A DNA stretch of 14,224 bases, taken from assembly GCA_934247875.1 (NCBI GenBank), contig CAKQJZ010000053.1, positions 1 to 14,224 on the forward strand. The letters run 5' to 3'. Source of the DNA: an uncultured Spirochaetales bacterium. GTDB taxonomy: Bacteria > Spirochaetota > Spirochaetia > Sphaerochaetales > Sphaerochaetaceae. Under the pieces are notes generated by a model. It saw nothing but the letters and a program-made list of their open reading frames with translations, did not search any database and had not been told where the DNA came from. A program made the translations under genes and the position numbers. Below, one piece after another: positions 1 through 7,781 of this stretch. Numbering within the stretch: the stretch's first letter is position 1; each line of letters begins with the position of its first letter.

Positions 1-82
1 TCTGCTAAGTTCTCCTGTTAAAAAGAAAATAAGTCAATGGTTTCTGTTAAGAACGCTATTGACCTTTTATAGGAGAAAAAGA

Positions 83-1726
83 ATGAAGAGAAGATGTGTA
101 TTATGTTTTGTTGTTGTCATGATTGCAATGTGTTTCCTCCCTGTATTTGCAAAGGGAACTCAAGAAACAGCTACAAAAAGCTCAGAGGTCGGATTTAATA
201 AAGAAGGCCTTCCTATTGTTGATGATACATATACTTTAACTTTCACTGGTATGAATATGAATACCACAAGAGTTGGAAGATATGATGAAACAGACATGAT
301 GAAGAAGTTGGAATCTGATACAAATGTTAAGATTGTATGGAACATGATTCCTCAAGCATCATGGAAAGAGAAAAAGAATTTGATGATAGCCTCTGGTGAA
401 TATCCTGATGGCTTTATGGGTCCAATGAGTATAACAGCAGACGAAGCGCAGCAGCTTGGTGCAGAAGGAATTCTTATTCCATTAGAGGATTTAATTAAGG
501 AATATGCTCCAAATATTCAGAAGATTATTGATGCAAATCCTACTTACAAAGCTCAGATTACTAGCCCAGATGGACATATATATGCCATTTCCGCTTGGCA
601 GGATATGGGATTTGATTCTCTCTCATGTGCAATAATAAATAAAACATGGCTGGATAAACTTGGTTTAGATGTTCCAGAAACAACAGAAGAATACTATCAG
701 GCACTGAAAGCATTCAAAGAAAATGACATGGCTGGAAACGGAAAAACAGTACCTCTTAGTTTCTTATATGAAGAATCTTCTGACTTGAATAGAGAGGTTA
801 AAAGAGAGTTTGAGTGGCTATTCTTACCATTTGGAGTTGCTGAGACACCTACTCATATCATGATTGAAGATGATGGTTCTGTAGTTTTTACTGCAGCACA
901 GGATGGATATAAGGAAGCAATCAAATATATCCATAGATTGTATAAAGAGGGATTAATTGATCAGGAAATATTCTCTCAAGATAGAACTATGCTGACAAAT
1001 AAAATTAGACAGATGAATGTTGGTTCTTATACTGATTACAGACTGAAGAGCTCAATGGCATCAGAAGAAATCCAAGACAATTTCACATTCTTACCAGCAT
1101 TGGAAGGTCCTAATGGAGAGCGAAGATGGCTAAGAGCTAAAGCAGGAATGTCTGATGGTGCATTTGCATTGACAAATAAGTGTAAGAATCCTGAGATTGC
1201 TATCCGTTGGCTTGATAACATCAACGCTGAAGAAAATTCTATCCAGATGCTTTATGGAATGTTTAAAGAGGCAGGATGGAATAAGTCTGAAGCTTTAGTT
1301 CCTTCTGATGTTCAGCCTGGAAAATGGACAGGAAATACAAATCTGAGACCAAGTGATGTTAATCCTAGTGATTGGCCATGGTCAGCTCCAATTGGTTCTT
1401 CTCCTGTTGTTGTTAAGAATGATGTGATCAATAAGTATATTGCAGAAAGACCTAACAACGTAGCAAAAGAAGAAGCATGCAGTGTTTATCGTCCATATCT
1501 GACAAAGTATCCATATAATTATGCTTTCAGATTCACTCTTGATGAGATTGAAGAATTGAATCTTATTCAAACTGACCTTGTAAATTATGTCTTTAAGACA
1601 AAAGCAAAATGGATTGCTAATGGTGGTGTAGAAGAAGAGTGGGATCAGTATCTTAAGCAGCTTAAGATTCTTGGTGTTGAAAGATATGTCGAGTTATATA
1701 AAACTGCATACGAGAGATCTTTATAA
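83..1726 (+). CDS. LplA-like extracellular solute-binding protein (ABC importer)
   Basis: Exported binding protein of an ABC importer, probably for a sugar or oligosaccharide; the substrate cannot be told from sequence. I place the start at the ATG at 83, not the in-frame TTG at 59, because AGGAG (71-75) lies 7 nt upstream and the protein then begins with a proper signal peptide: MKRR, a hydrophobic core, and a likely signal peptidase I site after VFA (residue 23). The three Cys residues in the signal region do not make a good lipobox. The mature part is rich in Trp, Asp and Tyr and about 520 residues long, as expected for the large LplA-like branch of family 1 binding proteins. The mature start KGTQE is typical of spirochaetes. 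A GntR regulator and an FAD oxidoreductase follow in the same direction. Permease genes are not in the window and may lie upstream. The family is fairly certain; the ligand is unknown. Confidence 0.85.
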   Translation: MKRRCVLCFVVVMIAMCFLPVFAKGTQETATKSSEVGFNKEGLPIVDDTYTLTFTGMNMNTTRVGRYDETDMMKKLESDTNVKIVWNMIPQASWKEKKNLMIASGEYPDGFMGPMSITADEAQQLGAEGILIPLEDLIKEYAPNIQKIIDANPTYKAQITSPDGHIYAISAWQDMGFDSLSCAIINKTWLDKLGLDVPETTEEYYQALKAFKENDMAGNGKTVPLSFLYEESSDLNREVKREFEWLFLPFGVAETPTHIMIEDDGSVVFTAAQDGYKEAIKYIHRLYKEGLIDQEIFSQDRTMLTNKIRQMNVGSYTDYRLKSSMASEEIQDNFTFLPALEGPNGERRWLRAKAGMSDGAFALTNKCKNPEIAIRWLDNINAEENSIQMLYGMFKEAGWNKSEALVPSDVQPGKWTGNTNLRPSDVNPSDWPWSAPIGSSPVVVKNDVINKYIAERPNNVAKEEACSVYRPYLTKYPYNYAFRFTLDEIEELNLIQTDLVNYVFKTKAKWIANGGVEEEWDQYLKQLKILGVERYVELYKTAYERSL

Positions 1727-1757
1727 TAAAAATATTTGAATTAATTGGAGAGATGCA

Positions 1758-2411
1758 ATGATACACAGCATGCCGTATAAAACAAAGCAAGAATGGATTT
1801 TCTGTTCGCTTAAAGAGATGATAGAAAACTGTGAATTAAAGCCAGGCGAGAGGATTTTACTTGATCAGGTTGCTAGCGATTTTGGTGTAAGCAGAATTCC
1901 AGTAAGAGAAGCATTGCTGCAGTTACAGTCCGAGGGCTTTGTTGAAATGATACCTCATGCAGGAGCTGTCGTTGCATCTGTCAATTTTTCGGATGCTACT
2001 GACTATTTTAGTATTTCCAGAGAGCTTCAAGTATTAGCAATAAGGGCTTTTACAGAAAGAGCAACTGATAAAGAGATTTCAGAGCTTGAGGGTATTGTTT
2101 TGAAAATGGAAGCTTCAAGCAATGATAGAGAGCTTTATCATAAGCTCAACCAGGATTTTCATGATTATATTGCTTCTCATTGTCGTATGCCATTGATAGA
2201 AGGCTTTTTGAAAACATACAAAGAACATTGGAATCGATTCGTTAGGTATTATCATCTGTACCCAATATCTAATGAAAGAATACAGCAGACTTTGACTGAA
2301 CATAGAGACATTCTAAAGGCTATAAAAGAGCGAAATGTTGATTTAGCAGAACAGGCATCAAGGGCTCATAATCTTTCAGGATTAGAAGAGCACCTTTCTA
2401 GAATGAAATAA
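1758..2411 (+). CDS. GntR-family transcriptional regulator, FadR/FCD subfamily
   Basis: DNA-binding regulator of 217 residues. Residues about 12-73 form the GntR winged helix-turn-helix, with the typical stretch LKPGERILLDQVASDFGVSR (27-46) followed by IPVREALLQLQSEGFV. Residues about 80-212 form an all-helical FCD ligand domain. Asp133/His135, His182 and His204 fit the usual metal-binding set of that domain, which commonly senses small carboxylates or sugar acids. The ATG at 1758 has GGAGAG at 1747-1752. The gene begins 31 bp after the binding-protein stop and ends 47 bp before the FAD oxidoreductase, so it is probably co-transcribed with them and probably controls this operon. The effector is unknown. 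Confidence 0.9.
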   Translation: MIHSMPYKTKQEWIFCSLKEMIENCELKPGERILLDQVASDFGVSRIPVREALLQLQSEGFVEMIPHAGAVVASVNFSDATDYFSISRELQVLAIRAFTERATDKEISELEGIVLKMEASSNDRELYHKLNQDFHDYIASHCRMPLIEGFLKTYKEHWNRFVRYYHLYPISNERIQQTLTEHRDILKAIKERNVDLAEQASRAHNLSGLEEHLSRMK

Positions 2412-2458
2412 AAAAGATTTGAATTAACTGCATTCGTGGAATGTGTTTGGAGGATTAA

Positions 2459-3964
2459 ATGGATTATATTCGTGAAGCGAGTAGAGAAAACCCAGTTTAT
2501 AGAAGTGTTGATGTCCTTGTTGTAGGAGGTGGCGTTGCTGGTTGTACTGCGGCAATAGCAGCTTCCAAGGCTGGAGCTTCTACATTGTTAGTGGAAAGGA
2601 ATGGTTGTTTAGGCGGAGTATTAACAAGCAATATTATTCCTAATCTTTTAAATAATCATATGGATGATGAATATCATCAGCTTCTATGTGGTGTACCTAA
2701 AGAAATAATAGAACGTCTTGTAAATATTGGAGGAAGTATATCTGATTGGGATAAGCCTTTGGCTAAACTCGTTATTGATGAGCAAAAGCTCAAAGTCGTG
2801 CTTATTGATTTATTACAAGAAGCAGGCGTTGAGGTTTTTACGCATGTAACAACAGCTTCTCCAATAATTGAAGACAATGTAGTTAAAGGCGTATTTGCAG
2901 AGACAAAAATCGGCAGAGTTGCATTGCTTGCTAAAGTAGTTATCGATTGCACAGGAGAAGCTGATGTTATCAGTCAGACTGGATGTCCTCTCAGAATTAC
3001 ACAGGGAACTTCTTCTTTGGCATTCAAAATGAGCAACTTTGATGGCAATGAATTCTGTGAATATTTTAGAACTCATCAGGATGAATTCCCTAAAAACCAT
3101 GATGGAATTAGAGATTTTGAAGATTTCCGATTAAATTGGGAAGATTATGGAGATTTCTATTTCCCTCATAGAGGTGGAAGAGATTTGCCTTTTGTTCAGG
3201 ATGATATCAAAAAAGGCGTTTATTCAAAAACAAAGGGGAAAGCATTTGGATTAGACATGATGTGTCTCATAGGAATGAAGAGCCTTGGTGATGTTTCTGT
3301 AAACTCTATGCTTTGGCGTTTGGAAGATCTTTCTCCTAAGAATTTATCAGAAGCAGAGCTTGGTTCTCAGCAAACAGTCTATTATATTGCAGATTACTTA
3401 AATAAAAGAATGCCAGGATTCAAGAATGCACATGTTTCACAGATTTCCCAAGATCTAGGCATTAGAGTAAGTAGAGCAATAGAAGGTGAGGAGACATTGG
3501 AAATTGAAGATGTAACTAGTCTGCATCCTGTTTATTTCGATAATGTTGTTGCTGTTAGAAGTGCAAAACCTTGGGCAGATGATTTAGTTAAGGATCATCC
3601 TTTTGATAATGATGACAAGGGAGATGTATCTGCACAATCGGTAAATGGAGAAACAACAGCTGATGGAGGAAAATTCCTGTATTCTCATACTGTTGATATT
3701 CCTTATGGTGTATTGTTGCCTAAGGGTGTTGAGAACATCTTAGCTGGATCAGGCAAAACTATATCTAGTCGTCCTCAGACTACTATGCGCTGCGGAACTA
3801 ATAGCATGAGACCGGCACAGGCTGCTGGTGTTGCTGCTGCTGTTGCTGCGCTTTCTGGTTGTACAACTCATACTGTAAATATCAGGGAAGTACAAAAAGA
3901 GCTATTAAAGCAAGGTGTTTTCTTAGGGGATAATAGTAGGTTAGAAGAATTAGGTTTGGTTTAA
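2459..3964 (+). CDS. FAD-dependent oxidoreductase (PF12831-like)
   Basis: Cytosolic flavoprotein of 501 residues. The N-terminal Rossmann motif is clear: VDVLVVGGGVAGCTAAIAA (residues 17-35, with the GxGxxG glycines at 23, 25 and 28), followed by the acidic residue of LLVERNGCLGG, which binds the adenosine ribose. A second dinucleotide-type segment, VVIDCTGEADV, lies near residue 165. The C-terminus has the usual flavin-closing stretch LPKGVENILAGSGKTISSRP and a Gly/Ala-rich helix (AAGVAAAVAALSG). No signal peptide or membrane segment is visible. GGAGGA at 2449-2454 supports the ATG at 2459. Members of this family often sit beside sugar ABC transporters, and here the protein may oxidise the imported compound or a derivative. 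The substrate is not known. A strong terminator follows 30 bp downstream. Confidence 0.83.
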   Translation: MDYIREASRENPVYRSVDVLVVGGGVAGCTAAIAASKAGASTLLVERNGCLGGVLTSNIIPNLLNNHMDDEYHQLLCGVPKEIIERLVNIGGSISDWDKPLAKLVIDEQKLKVVLIDLLQEAGVEVFTHVTTASPIIEDNVVKGVFAETKIGRVALLAKVVIDCTGEADVISQTGCPLRITQGTSSLAFKMSNFDGNEFCEYFRTHQDEFPKNHDGIRDFEDFRLNWEDYGDFYFPHRGGRDLPFVQDDIKKGVYSKTKGKAFGLDMMCLIGMKSLGDVSVNSMLWRLEDLSPKNLSEAELGSQQTVYYIADYLNKRMPGFKNAHVSQISQDLGIRVSRAIEGEETLEIEDVTSLHPVYFDNVVAVRSAKPWADDLVKDHPFDNDDKGDVSAQSVNGETTADGGKFLYSHTVDIPYGVLLPKGVENILAGSGKTISSRPQTTMRCGTNSMRPAQAAGVAAAVAALSGCTTHTVNIREVQKELLKQGVFLGDNSRLEELGLV

Positions 3965-3993
3965 GCTATTGGTCCCAAATAAAATCAATTATT

Positions 3994-4023
3994 AAGTCGC
4001 CATTCAATGAGTGGCGATTTTTT
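3994..4023 (+). terminator. Rho-independent terminator after the FAD oxidoreductase gene
   Basis: Positions 3994-4002 (AAGTCGCCA, one G-U pair) pair with 4012-4020 (TGGCGATTT). The core is TCGCCA/TGGCGA with a 9-nt loop, and the run of six T at 4018-4023 follows. It lies 30 bp after the stop of the FAD oxidoreductase gene and closes the first operon. Confidence 0.85.
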
Positions 4024-4070
4024 ATGAAGCTATGCCATAAGAATATTTACCAGTACGCTCTGTTCGTTAT

Positions 4071-4153
4071 TTGACTCCTAAAACAATAGTATAAGATGTT
4101 GTTATTTTACGATGGAGAATAGAATTGTTAATTTTTCGTAAAATCGATAAATT
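4071..4153 (+). promoter_or_regulatory. Putative promoter and operator upstream of the GntP permease gene
   Basis: The 252 bases between the FAD oxidoreductase stop and the permease ATG hold the terminator and then an AT-rich regulatory stretch. A perfect 9-bp inverted repeat is present: ATTTTACGA at 4104-4112 and TCGTAAAAT at 4136-4144, with centres about 32 bp apart, near three helical turns. A plausible promoter overlaps the second arm: TTGTTA (4125-4130), a 17-bp gap, TAAATT (4148-4153). A second candidate -35, TTGACT at 4071-4076, has only a weak -10 (TAAGAT, 4092-4097). The layout suggests a regulator bound at the repeat. The regulator is not identified, and the promoter calls are by eye. 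Confidence 0.5.
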
Positions 4154-4216
4154 TTTCTTTAATTTGAGAGAAAAACGTCAATAATGAAAATAAATAGTAC
4201 AAACAGGAGGTTACAT

Positions 4217-5590
4217 ATGTCAGGTATTGGTCTGATTATCGCATTGTTAGTTGCTATTGTTTTGATTATCGTTTCTATCTCAAAACTAAAAGTGCATCCA
4301 TTCCTTGCACTGATGGGAATTTCATTGCTGCTTGCTATTGTAGTTGGCATTCCTCTTAAGAAGATTCCTTCTATGATAGGTGCTGGCTTCTCAGGTACAT
4401 TCTCATCAATCGGTATCGTTATCATCCTTGGAGCACTTATCGGCACTGTTCTTGAAAAGACAGGAGGCGCATTGAAGCTCGCAGAGATGGTTGTAAGAGT
4501 TATAGGGCCTAAGCATCCAGATATCGCTATTGAGATCATGGGCTGGATTGTTTCTATCCCAGTATTCTGCGACTCAGGCTTTGTTATTCTTGATCCTATC
4601 AGAAGAGCTCTTGTTAAGAAGACTAACTATTCTCCAGTTGCAATGACTGTATGTCTATCAGCTGGTCTTTATACAGCGCATGTATTCATCCCACCAACAC
4701 CAGGTCCTATCGCTGCTGCAGGTACAATCGGAGTGGGCGATCATCTATTGATGGTTATGGGAATTGGCGCTATTGTTTCTATTCCTTGTCTGATTGCTGC
4801 TTATTTCTATGCAAAGTACATCAGCAAGAAAGTTAATATCGATCCAGAGAATGTTGATAAGAATGAACTTTCATATGATGAGCTCTTGAAGTCTTTTGGC
4901 AAGCTTCCTAATGGATTCTTATCACTTGCTCCAATCATCATTCCTATTATCTGCATGGCACTTGGCTCAATCTCTTCAATGGCAGGCTGGACAGGCGCTG
5001 TAGCAACATTGTTATACTTCTTTGGTCAGCCAGTTATCGCTCTTGCAGTAGGTGTTGTATTCTCAGTTATCCTTGCAGCTGTTACAGATAAGCTCTCTAT
5101 CTTCTACGATATGACTAATGAAACACTTAAAGTTGTAGGTCCTATTCTATTTGTAACTGCAGCTGGTGGCGTTCTTGGTAAAGTTATCTCTGAAGCAGGC
5201 TTTGTAGGGTACATGCAGGAGCATGCAGCAGTACTTTCTAAGATTGGTATCTTCTTCCCATTCATCATCTCAGCAGTTCTCAAGACAGCTCAGGGTTCTT
5301 CAACTGTAGCTTTGACAACAACAGCTGGTATTATGGGTGCTATTACAGATAAGGGTTCTATGATGAGTCTCCTTGGCCTCAATACTCCTTTAGCTGGTGT
5401 CCTTACAGTAATGGCTATTGCAGCAGGTGCGATGACAGTATCTCATGCTAATGACTCTTACTTCTGGGTTGTAACAAACTTCGGTCAGCTTAAGATGGAA
5501 GATGGCTATAAGACTCAGACAGCTATGACAGGTATCATGGGTGTAGTTGGAATCATCTTCGTTTGGATTCTTTCCCTATTCTTAATCTAG
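4217..5590 (+). CDS. GntP-family permease, probably glycerate/sugar-acid:H+ symporter
   Basis: Inner-membrane permease of 457 residues with about a dozen hydrophobic segments. GntP-family signatures are clear: SIPVFCDSGFVIL (113-125), HVFIPPTPGPIAAAG (155-169), KTAQGSSTVALTTTAGIM in the C-terminal half, and SHANDSYFWVVTNF near the end. The ATG at 4217 is chosen over an in-frame ATG at 4184 because AGGAGG (4205-4210) lies 6 nt upstream and the hydrophobic N-terminus then begins at once. The family carries gluconate and related acids. The next gene is a glycerate 2-kinase, an arrangement also known from Haemophilus influenzae, so glycerate is the best guess for the substrate. Gluconate or another hydroxy acid remains possible. 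Confidence 0.92.
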   Translation: MSGIGLIIALLVAIVLIIVSISKLKVHPFLALMGISLLLAIVVGIPLKKIPSMIGAGFSGTFSSIGIVIILGALIGTVLEKTGGALKLAEMVVRVIGPKHPDIAIEIMGWIVSIPVFCDSGFVILDPIRRALVKKTNYSPVAMTVCLSAGLYTAHVFIPPTPGPIAAAGTIGVGDHLLMVMGIGAIVSIPCLIAAYFYAKYISKKVNIDPENVDKNELSYDELLKSFGKLPNGFLSLAPIIIPIICMALGSISSMAGWTGAVATLLYFFGQPVIALAVGVVFSVILAAVTDKLSIFYDMTNETLKVVGPILFVTAAGGVLGKVISEAGFVGYMQEHAAVLSKIGIFFPFIISAVLKTAQGSSTVALTTTAGIMGAITDKGSMMSLLGLNTPLAGVLTVMAIAAGAMTVSHANDSYFWVVTNFGQLKMEDGYKTQTAMTGIMGVVGIIFVWILSLFLI

Positions 5591-5614
5591 TTTCAGTCTG
5601 TTATATTAATTAAG

Positions 5615-5640
5615 GGGCGGAGAGTTTCTCCGCTTCTTTT
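5615..5640 (+). terminator. Intergenic hairpin with U-rich tail between permease and kinase genes
   Basis: GCGGAGA (5617-5623) pairs with TCTCCGC (5627-5633) around a GTT loop, and two G-U pairs extend the stem to 5615-5635. TTCTTTTCT follows. The kinase ribosome binding site (AGGAGG, 5646-5651) begins just after it. It could be a leaky terminator that lowers kinase expression relative to the permease, or an RNA-processing or stability hairpin. The interrupted T run argues for partial termination. Confidence 0.6.
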
Positions 5641-5659
5641 CTCTTAGGAGGGTGCAATA

Positions 5660-6796
5660 ATGAAGAAAGTAATATTGATTCCAGATTCCTTTAAAGGAAC
5701 TATGTCATCTGCTGAGATATGCAAGATCATGGGTGATAAGATCCATGAATACTATCCAGAGTGCGAAGTTGTCTCTATTCCTGTTGCTGATGGAGGAGAG
5801 GGTAGCGTTGATGCATTCTTAGATGCAGTTGGCGGTGAGAAGATCTACAAGGATGTAACTGGCCCTTATTTTGGCGAGAGCGTCAAAGGCTACTATGGAA
5901 TACTTCCTGGGAATATTGCTGTTCTTGAGATGGCAGCAGCCGCTGCACTCCCAATGGTAGGAGATAGAAAGGATCCTTCTAAGACTACTACTTATGGCGT
6001 TGGAGAGCTTTTGCTTGATGCTGCTAAGAGAGGAGTTGGCAAGATCATTCTAGGCCTTGGTGGCTCTGCAACTAACGATGCAGCTTGTGGCCTTGCTTCT
6101 GCTGTTGGCATTTCTTTCTTCGATGAAGATGGAAACAAGTTCATTCCTGTTGGCGGAACTCTCGATAAGATTGCAAGAATAGATGTCTCTACTTTGGATG
6201 AGAGCTTGAAGAAGATTCCTATCACAACTATGTGTGATATCGACAACCCATTCTACGGCCCAGAAGGCGCTGCTGCTATCTATGGTCCTCAGAAGGGCGC
6301 AGATCCTGAGATGGTCAAAGTCCTTGATGAGAAGATGAAGAAATACAGCGAAGTAATCAAGCGAGACCTAGGCGTTGATGTTCAGTCTATTCCTGGCTCA
6401 GGCGCGGCTGGTGGCATGGGCGGCGGCATGGCAGCATACTTCAAGAGCAAGCTCCAGATGGGCATTGAGACTGTTCTAGAGACAGTTCATTTCGAGGAGC
6501 TTCTCTCTGGTACTGATTATGTCTTCACTGGAGAAGGAAAGATCGATGGTCAGTCTTTGAGAGGCAAAGTCGTTATTGGAGTAGCAAGAGAAGCGAAGAA
6601 GAAGGATGTCAAAGTAATCGCTGTCGTTGGTGATATCGGGGACAATATCGAGAATGCTTATACTGAGGGTGTAAGTGCTATATTCTCAATCAACAGAGTA
6701 GCTTTGCCATATAAAGAGCAGAGGCCTCGTGCTAAGAGTGATATGGCTCTTACTATCGATAACCTTATGAGGTTCCAGAAGCGCTTGGGGCTCTAG
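5660..6796 (+). CDS. Glycerate 2-kinase (GarK/GlxK family)
   Basis: Cytosolic kinase of 378 residues, the usual length for family PF02595. It phosphorylates D-glycerate with ATP, in this family normally giving 2-phosphoglycerate, which enters lower glycolysis through enolase. Family motifs in order: IPDSFKGTMSS (7-17), PVADGGEGSVDAF (41-53), GLGGSATNDAACGLASAVG (132-150), MCDIDNPFYGPEGAA (191-205), PGSGAAGGMGGGMAAYF (245-261) and DYVFTGEGKIDGQSLRGK (286-303). The ATG at 5660 has AGGAGG at 5646-5651. It follows the GntP permease by 69 bp, across a hairpin, and the two probably form a glycerate uptake and use operon. Its TAG stop shares the palindrome CTAG (6793-6796) with the stop of the convergent pth gene. 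Confidence 0.95.
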   Translation: MKKVILIPDSFKGTMSSAEICKIMGDKIHEYYPECEVVSIPVADGGEGSVDAFLDAVGGEKIYKDVTGPYFGESVKGYYGILPGNIAVLEMAAAAALPMVGDRKDPSKTTTYGVGELLLDAAKRGVGKIILGLGGSATNDAACGLASAVGISFFDEDGNKFIPVGGTLDKIARIDVSTLDESLKKIPITTMCDIDNPFYGPEGAAAIYGPQKGADPEMVKVLDEKMKKYSEVIKRDLGVDVQSIPGSGAAGGMGGGMAAYFKSKLQMGIETVLETVHFEELLSGTDYVFTGEGKIDGQSLRGKVVIGVAREAKKKDVKVIAVVGDIGDNIENAYTEGVSAIFSINRVALPYKEQRPRAKSDMALTIDNLMRFQKRLGL

Positions 6797-7311
6797 AGCG
6801 CCTCTGTGAGATCTCTGTATGAGAATATTCTATCTAGTTCAGTGCTGAATGCATTTTCTAGATCAATGAGTTCATTTTTGGTAAATGGGGATGTGACATA
6901 TAAGCGCACATCTCCATGTTTTGGGCGTCCTATTCCTATTCTTATCCTATAAAAGTCTGGAGTTCCCAAACGCTCTTTAATGGATCTAAGGCCATTGTGG
7001 CCCTGAAGGCCTCCGCCTTTCTGAAACTTGATAACGCCTTCATCGAGTTCTAAGTCATCGTGTATTATGACTATCTCATCTGCTTTCAGCTTGAAAAAGG
7101 TCGCAGCTTCAGAGACAGCTGTGCCAGATAGATTCATATATGTCATAGGCTTTATAAGCTTGAAGCCTCTCTCTTCTCCATACTGAGAATGGAACTTAAC
7201 GCTGAAACGACAGCCAGGAAAGAGATGAGAGCAAGCTAAGAAGCCTGCGTTGTGTCTTGTTTTCTCATACTCTTTTCCAGGATTTCCTAAAAACACCAAA
7301 AGCTTTATCAT
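6793..7311 (-). CDS. pth: Peptidyl-tRNA hydrolase
   Basis: Releases tRNA from peptidyl-tRNA that has dropped off the ribosome, a normally essential housekeeping task. Starting at the ATG at 7311 gives 172 residues and the family start MIKLLVFLGNPG. Key residues are Asn10 (GNPG), His20 in TRHNAGF, Asn60 in MTYMNLSG, Asp85 in IIHDDLEL and Asn106 in GGGLQGHNGL, matching the tRNA-binding and catalytic set of E. coli Pth. An in-frame ATG two codons upstream (7317) is equally possible; the extension to a TTG at 7350 is unlikely because it runs into the divergent gene. No strong Shine-Dalgarno is visible. At about 172 residues it is somewhat shorter than E. coli Pth. It converges on the glycerate kinase gene with a 4-bp overlap. 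Confidence 0.95.
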   Translation of the reverse strand: MIKLLVFLGNPGKEYEKTRHNAGFLACSHLFPGCRFSVKFHSQYGEERGFKLIKPMTYMNLSGTAVSEAATFFKLKADEIVIIHDDLELDEGVIKFQKGGGLQGHNGLRSIKERLGTPDFYRIRIGIGRPKHGDVRLYVTSPFTKNELIDLENAFSTELDRIFSYRDLTEAL

Positions 7312-7349
7312 AATCATAACTTTATTGATTTCCGAGGGAGGAAGCAACA

Positions 7350-7781
7350 ATGGCAGCTAAAGGTAAGTTCAATACAGAGATTATTCTTCGCTTATTAGTA
7401 GGCATTCTCTTTGTTTGCATTGGCATCGAAGGAATTGCAGGGCTTGGATCGGACACTGGCTTATATCGTGATTTGGATGATTTATACGCAATACTTCTTG
7501 GCGTAGTTATAATGCTTGCAGGTCTTTTGCTCGTTGTACCTATGTTCATCAAAGGCATTCCTACAACATTCACAAAGGTATCTATGGGAGTGATTTTAAT
7601 AGTCTGGATTGCAGTTATAATCCTTTCAGACTTCGTCTATGGCGTTAAGCACACATCTGGCAAAGAGTGGTTCAGCTGGGTTGAGACATTCATCTATCAC
7701 TTGCTGATTCTCTCCTGTGTTGTAAATGTTAGCCTTCCAGCTATCAAAGGTGCAGCAAAGAAAGCAGCAACTAAAGCTTAA
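7350..7781 (+). CDS. Small four-helix membrane protein of unknown function
   Basis: I do not recognise a named family. The protein has 143 residues with four hydrophobic segments at about 10-32, 44-67, 74-95 and 109-130, and a short basic tail ending KGAAKKAATKA. The layout is like DoxX/DUF-type four-helix proteins, but no diagnostic motif is visible. The ATG at 7350 is supported by GGAGG at 7337-7341. It is transcribed divergently from pth, with only 38 bp between start codons, and converges on nth with a 4-bp overlap (TTAA, 7778-7781) that supplies both stops. Its promoter must therefore overlap the pth start or coding region. A real gene is likely because of the ribosome binding site, consistent hydrophobicity and tight fit between neighbours. 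Confidence 0.8.
   Translation: MAAKGKFNTEIILRLLVGILFVCIGIEGIAGLGSDTGLYRDLDDLYAILLGVVIMLAGLLLVVPMFIKGIPTTFTKVSMGVILIVWIAVIILSDFVYGVKHTSGKEWFSWVETFIYHLLILSCVVNVSLPAIKGAAKKAATKA

Noticed and set aside
15..50. Repeated CTGTTAA (15-21 and 44-50) as an operator for the first operon
   Set aside because: Seven bases repeated in an AT-rich region is too easily chance, and the upstream context is cut off.
1..58. Possible C-terminus of an upstream permease gene
   Set aside because: The only short frame that closes here (ending in TAA at 19-21) gives six residues without recognisable similarity, so nothing can be supported.
59..82. Extension of the binding protein to a TTG at 59
   Set aside because: AGGAG at 71-75 would fall inside the coding part, and the added residues (TFYRRKR) precede a complete signal peptide starting at the ATG at 83.
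4159..4539. 126-residue minus-strand frame opposite the GntP gene
   Set aside because: It is antisense to strongly recognisable permease sequence, has low-complexity composition, and no ribosome site.
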